Part shown: positions 59,001-64,000 of the stretch, piece after piece
How positions within the stretch are numbered: the first letter of the stretch is position 1
How the letters are laid out: every line of letters starts with the position of its first letter
NCBI GenBank assembly: GCA_028554755.1
Contig: JAPTOF010000010.1
Coordinates: 5,802,001 to 5,866,000, forward strand
Direction: 5' to 3'
Origin: Cordia subcordata
Lineage: Eukaryota; Streptophyta; Magnoliopsida; Boraginales; Cordiaceae
DNA: 64,000 bases
Position numbers and translations under genes: made by a program
The notes under the pieces: generated by a model
Told to the model about the DNA's origin: nothing
Seen by the model: only the letters and a program-made list of their open reading frames with translations
Databases searched by the model: none

Positions 59001-62000
59001 AAAAGAAGTTCTAGTTAGTGATGATGAACAGATTAACAAGCTTATTACAGAAAATGAGAACCTCAAGGTTAGGTCAAATAATCATGATTTCATCACTTAT
59101 AGGGATGTAATATGTTGTATTACTGTTTTTAACAATGTTTTTGCTATTTTACTTCACAACAAATTATGTTAGTGAATACTTGTTTTCTACAATGATTTGC
59201 AGGCTTTAGTAAGTTCACTGGAAAAGAAAATTGGTGAAACAGAGAAACTTAGTGAGGAACGACTCAAGCAAGCAATGGAGGCAGAATCGAAGATAATTCA
59301 GTTGAAGACTGCCATGCAGAGGTTGAAACAGTTGTACATATTACCATTGAAGTCCTTTGCAAATTATGTCTCTACTTAGCAGATCTTTTTCTTAATCATG
59401 TGTCAACCAATCATTTAATTGCAAATGTTTTATCTTTTTCCACACACTATAAATGAGTTGCATATTTTCTGATCATTCATTGTTTTCATCTTATCTCAGG
59501 CTTGAAGAGAAACTCGCAGATATGGAAACTGAGGATCAGATTTTGCGACAGCAAGCATTGTTGAATACACAGGCCAAAGAAATGTCAGAGCAGTTAGCAT
59601 CAAATACCAAGGTTTATATGCCACAAAAAGTTTCAATATTTTAACTTTGGTCTTTCTCGCCATCTTTGCTTATCCTTTACTTTTTCTCTGGTGCAGTCAT
59701 TGGAGAATGGCGATCTTGTGAGTGCACAACCTAAAGCTTCCATAGCGGCTCCCATTTTCTCTTTTGTGCTAATTTCTCTTTTGATTGTGTATAAATATGT
59801 GTATTGTGATCATAAAGTTGCTTTTTACAGGAACCCCAAAGTGCAACACCTTCAAAAAAGTTTGGCACAGAATCTTTTAGAAGATCCAATGTTGAAAGGC
59901 ATCGGGTAGGTAGTCAAGAATGGATGCCAACCTTTTCTCTGTGTTCTATATCTAACTTTTTTCTTATTTTGACGAATGACAAAATCTACAGAGACAAAAA
60001 CAGGGAATATTTTGAGTATTTTATGAATTAAATATAGGTTGACAAAATCTACAGAGACAAAAACAGGGAATATCTTGAGTATTTTATGAATTAAGTATAG
60101 TTTGTAATCATTTTTGACAATGTACATTGTTTCTGTTGCAGGAACATGTGGATGCTTTTCTTAAATGTGTCATGCAAGATCTAGGATTCAGTGAAGGAAA
60201 ACCTGTTGCTGCATTTACCATATACAAATGCCTTATTCACTGGAAATCCTTTGAAGCCGAAAAAACTAGTGTATTTGATCGTCTAATTCAGATGATAGGT
60301 TCTGCAATTGAGGTGAATTTTCTCTTTTGAAGAGCAATTAATTACTTGATACCATCCAGCAACCTAAAGAATATTGGTGGCTTTAAAATATGTAGAAGTT
60401 ATTTTGTATGGCAGTCTCCAATTTGGACAACAGCCAGGCTGATTGAATGATAATGTTTATAATAAGTCCAATGATAAGTTTGTTCTTTCCTTCTCTATTT
60501 GTTATTTTATATCAGTCATCAATGTAATATTTTCCTGGTACTTCAATGGACCTTAGCCCAGGTCAAATTCTGACTGATTTTCACGATTTCTCATTTTCTG
60601 TGCATTTTATGTTGGTTATAATCCTGTAAAATCTGTAGCCTTATGAAATATAATCCTTCCTACATGTGGGCCTCAAGTCTAATATATGTATTCCAGAAAA
60701 AAGTAATCCTTTATGAAAGCTGCATTATGCTAACAGAAAATCTGCTAGCTTTAATTCTTATTCCTTTTGTTGATTTTCTTAGCCATATACTTGCGTGTAA
60801 AAGCAATTTTGGAAGTCTGCTTGTTTGACTTTAGCATTTGGCTTTTGGAACTTGAACCAGTTTGCATGGTCTCTTATGATATTACAGGACCAAACAAGTA
60901 ACAGTCACATGGCTTATTGGCTTTCAAACACATCTACGTTACTCTTTTTGCTTCAGCAGACTCTGAAATCTAGTGGTTCACCACGAAAACCTCCGCAACC
61001 AACATCATTATTTGGAAGAATGGCCCAAGTAAATTGCTTTAACTTGCAATTCATCTTTTCCCTCTTCTTGAAGAGACATATGGAGAGTTATCATGTAATA
61101 ATTGCTTGTTTAAAAAATTTATTAAATGTATGTCCTCCCAGGGACTCCGGTCGTCGTTTTCTGGTTCCACCCTTTCAGTTGGTGGGCTTGACACTGTGCG
61201 CCAGGTTGACGCTAAATATCCAGCTTTGCTTTTCAAGCAGCAACTCACGGCTTATGTAGAGAAGATATATGGAATTATCCGTGATAATGTAAAAAAGGAT
61301 TTGACCTCCCTTGTTTCTTCATGTATAGAGGTACAACATCCCTGTTTCCTTTAGTTAAGACTTACTATTGCTTCATTTCATTCTAAGTGGGATGACCAGT
61401 CCTCTGTAATTCTATCATTAATCATTCTCGTCTCAATTTAAACTTTGTAATCCTTGTGCAAGAAGTTTAAGAAATGAAATCAGTTGAAGCTGAGTGCCTG
61501 AGATCATAATGTTTGATTTTTCTGGCTGATGAACAATGTTTTTAACTTGATTTTTCTGAAGGCTTTTCAATATTGCCTTTACGTTACTATTTCCATTTTA
61601 ATTATGAAAAGCACAACTCTGCTCTATGATAGCATGCATAAGATGCCCGCTAAATGTCATATTCCAGACTTTCTTTATATTTGCTTGCTTAAATATGGAT
61701 TGCCATATTTACTTTATGTAATTTGTCTGATGAAAATTCTTTTCTTCTCAAGACATATGTTACATATCTTTGCACATATATTCTAACTTCTTTTCTTACA
61801 AATTCATATTTCAAAATCTTAGGTACCAAGAACATCTGGAGATAACAAATCTGATAATGGTAGTTCTCCGCCCAGTCACTGGCAAGAAATTATCAATTGC
61901 CTAAATGGGCTTCTCAACACACTCAAAGAAAATTGTGTATGTAGAATCAGTTGCTGTAAGGTAATGTGGCATCATACCGGTGGATGTCTAACCCTTTGTT

Positions 62001-63905
62001 TTTGCTATTCAGGTGCCTCCAGTTCTTGTTCAGAAAACTTTCACCCAGCTTTTCTCTCATATTAATGTACAGCTATTTAATAGGTACATCATTCACCTAA
62101 AAATGATGAACTTACTGTCTGATTTGCTACTCTAGTAACTTGCAATATGAATTAATCTTCTTATGTGGCACTACAGTCTTCTTCTTTGTAAAGAGTGCTG
62201 CACATTTAGCAACGGGGAATACATTAAATCGGGGTTAGACGAATTAGAAGTTTGGTGTGGCGAAGCAAAAGAAGAGGTATGTGGTAGAAGGATAAATTTG
62301 TAATGGAAGACATCTACACGTTTATTTTTGTTTTACCATGTCCTGTGTGCATCTTTTCATGTGTACGTCAACAAACTGATTGTTGTTTGCTTTTATTTTG
62401 TCCTATCGCAGTATGCAGGTTCATCGTGGGATGAATTGAAACCTGTAAGGCAGGCTGTAGGGTTCTTGGTATGTTATTTTGCTCTAGATGGCGATTCATT
62501 TCTTTGGCTCTGCTTTGGTTATTGTGAGATCTTACTGTGTCAATGGATGCTACATCCATATATACTCATAATAATTGGCTTCAACTACTGATTGCTTATC
62601 TGACTATCAAGTTCATAGGATAATACCATTTTGATCTCCAATATATGCTGAAGTATTTGTCTCACACGGAGTATTCCTCTGTGATCCATCAGCCCTTCCC
62701 CCTAGTGAAGAACAGAGAAGATTAGGTTCTTCTCCTCCTACCCTCCCAATGGAAAAAAAAAATTTTAAATAAAAAAAGGAGAAAAGCAAAAGGAAGAAGT
62801 TCATCTAAGTAGATTCTCTCATAATACATATACTTGTTAGTGCTATATTGCAAGAAAGAAATATAAAAAAGTTAAAGCAAGATGCTTGATTTGTTGATTT
62901 TTAGTATGAGCAAAGTCGATCATTTCTTTTGCAGGTTATACACCAGAAATCCCGGATTACCTATGATGATCTTACAAATGACCTTTGCCCAGTAAGGCCC
63001 CCTCTTTGTTTAATATATTATATTTTTCTCACTTTCTTGATTGGCAATTCTTTTCTCTTCTCTCTCTGCGACTTTGATCTATTCATTCTTTTTTTTTTTT
63101 TTTATTCCTGGGGAAGGTGGTAATGGTTTTGTAAGGAGTTTAAACATTTTATGAAGTTGTGTAAATTAAATGATTGAGCATATGCATTTTCATTTTCAAT
63201 TTCAAGTGTTCGAGATTACTTTGCATAATGAAAAGTTTTTAGCATTCATGTGACGTGATCTGCATTTGTGATTACTTTGCATAATGAAAAGTTTTTAGCA
63301 TTCATGTGACGTGATCTGCATTTGTGAACGACAGTAATATGAGGTACTTCTTCTCATTGACCTTCACTTTTTTCAGATATTAAGTGCTCAACAGCTATAT
63401 AGAATATGTACAATTTATCAGGACGACAATTTCAATACTCCAAGTGTAGATCAAGAGGTAAGTCATTTTCTTTTTGCACTTAGTCTTCCTCCAACATTAC
63501 CTTTTCTTTCAAAAGGACTCTGAAGGGAGTTATGATAGGTTCACTTATGTGTATACATCGACTACTATTCATAATTTGTTTTTTTCTGAAATTCTTTCTT
63601 TACCTTCCACCTCGTCCACCTCTTTTATGCAGGTGATTGCAAGCTTGAAGGTACTCATAACAACGGATGAAGATGAATCTGACAGCTCCGTTTTGTTGGA
63701 CGACAACTCAAGGTATATTAATGAGAGATATTCTTCCCTTTGAGAAACAGAAATTGTTATCTTCTTGATTCTTTCTCTTGGTTCTTGCAGCATCCCTTTC
63801 TCTATTGATGACATTTGCGGTGCCTTCAAGGCGGTAGACTTTACAGGTGTAAAACCTGCAGCAGAACTTGCTGAAAATGAAGCATTCCAATTTTTACAGG
63901 AATGA
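44049..63905 (+). CDS. Myosin XI heavy chain, 1483 aa, 39 exons
   Basis: Exons: 44049-44051, 46220-46348, 48079-48222, 48436-48581, 48659-48815, 48999-49057, 49174-49333, 50804-50953, 51030-51166, 51264-51410, 51499-51600, 51926-51983, 52127-52228, 53048-53085, 53241-53367, 53495-53665, 53755-53886, 53972-54081, 54192-54252, 55890-56067, 56181-56386, 56947-57066, 57602-57700, 58855-59067, 59203-59321, 59500-59611, 59697-59717, 59831-59905, 60142-60312, 60888-61028, 61142-61330, 61823-61936, 62013-62083, 62177-62276, 62412-62468, 62935-62991, 63377-63457, 63633-63712, 63791-63905. The coding length is 4452 bases, in frame throughout. The N-terminal SH3-like part (SHVWVED) is followed by the motor with P-loop GESGAGKT (156-163), switch I NNNSSRFGK (209-217) and switch II DIYGFE (434-439). 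Six IQ motifs (about 736-880) bind calmodulin-like light chains. A coiled coil (about 880-1060) dimerises it, and a C-terminal dilute/globular tail (about 1093-1480) binds cargo. Plant myosin XI moves organelles along actin and drives cytoplasmic streaming. The subclass is not resolved. Confidence 0.95.
44742..44933. mobile_element. M1 MITE-like element copy D, in intron 1 of the myosin gene
   Basis: The left end GGGCTTGTTTTAAAGTGCTT and the reverse-complemented right end GGACCTGTTTGGATTGGCCT match copy A, as do the inner segments TATGGCTTCTAGAAAAAATT and TTGTATTTGAGCTTTTTTTC. No target duplication is clear. Confidence 0.6.
48582..48658 (+). other. GC-AG intron in the myosin gene
   Basis: Exon 4 ends GCTTACAG and is followed by GCAATC; exon 5 begins ACAGATGATC after CTGCAG. 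Joining them gives [11 protein letters not shown], the conserved motor sequence, in frame. No GT donor nearby preserves both the frame and the conserved residues. The donor fits the GC class less well (GCAATC rather than GCAAGT) than the one in the lipase gene. Confidence 0.75.
54253..55889 (+). other. Long intron 19 of the myosin gene with unexplained insert
   Basis: The 1.6-kb intron separates the last part of the motor (KGYQ) from [11 protein letters not shown]. Its middle part (about 54780-55260) is less AT-rich than the rest and has short open frames on both strands, but no recognisable protein similarity or repeat ends. It could be an old insertion. Confidence 0.3.
59978..60103. repeat. 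63-bp tandem duplication in a myosin intron
   Basis: Units begin GACAAAATCTACAGAGAC at 59978 and 60041 and differ at about three positions. They end about 40 bases before the acceptor of exon 29. Confidence 0.9.
63214..63325. repeat. 56-bp tandem duplication in a myosin intron
   Basis: Units begin GATTACTTTGCATAATG at 63214 and 63270 and look identical. They lie just upstream of the acceptor of exon 37. Confidence 0.9.
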
Positions 63906-64000
63906 GGCTATGGTTTCTCTAATCTCAACGTCTTCTTCTTGGTAGCCTAAGGAAGCTTGAATAGATCTTTGAATTTCATACTGTAAATCCACCCACCAAT

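Noticed and set aside
2915..63905. A functional gene cluster or new multi-gene system
   Set aside because: The five genes belong to unrelated, well-known plant processes, lie far apart with transposon relics between them and show no shared regulatory motif that I can see.

Overview
This is plant nuclear DNA from a eudicot. It is AT-rich, and its genes are broken into many small exons by GT-AG introns full of short dispersed repeats. The protein families (myosin XI, HEN1, a plastid class-3 lipase with a C2 domain, a KIN-like stress protein) are plant-specific or plant-typical. I cannot name the species. All exon models were assembled by hand from splice sites, reading-frame arithmetic and protein-family resemblance. 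Every junction given keeps the frame, but none has transcript support here.

Layout: (1) 1-2780, repeat-rich intergenic DNA with a tRNA-derived SINE-like piece, two oppositely oriented LINE fragments and a small inverted-repeat element. (2) 2915-4023 (+), a small 3-exon KIN/LEA-like stress protein of 88 aa. (3) 4024-5832, an intergenic stretch carrying a tandemly duplicated LINE RNase H fragment. (4) 5833-18224 (+), an 18-exon, 873-aa chloroplast C2-plus-class-3 lipase that looks like HEAT INDUCIBLE LIPASE 1. (5) 20043-21499 (-), a 2-exon, 227-aa coiled-coil protein of unknown function. (6) 21500-29560, an 8-kb gene-poor stretch holding at least three inverted-repeat transposon relics. (7) 30877-38619 (+), a 9-exon, 935-aa HEN1 small-RNA 2'-O-methyltransferase with a leader exon near 29580-29673. 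(8) 38620-43600, a gene-poor stretch with two inverted-repeat elements flanked by 9-bp target duplications and a possible Helitron end. (9) 44049-63905 (+), a 39-exon, 1483-aa myosin XI heavy chain, complete in the window.

The genes do not form an operon or pathway. They are ordinary neighbours on a chromosome: stress tolerance, plastid lipid turnover, small-RNA stabilisation and organelle transport. I found no evidence of a new multi-gene system. The more interesting content is at the level of genome structure. Two introns use GC-AG splice signals that are needed to keep their frames. Four inverted-repeat elements carry recognisable target-site duplications. One short inverted-repeat family recurs in introns of three of the five genes. 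Six short, near-identical tandem duplications sit in introns, one of them doubling the region just before a 3' splice site.
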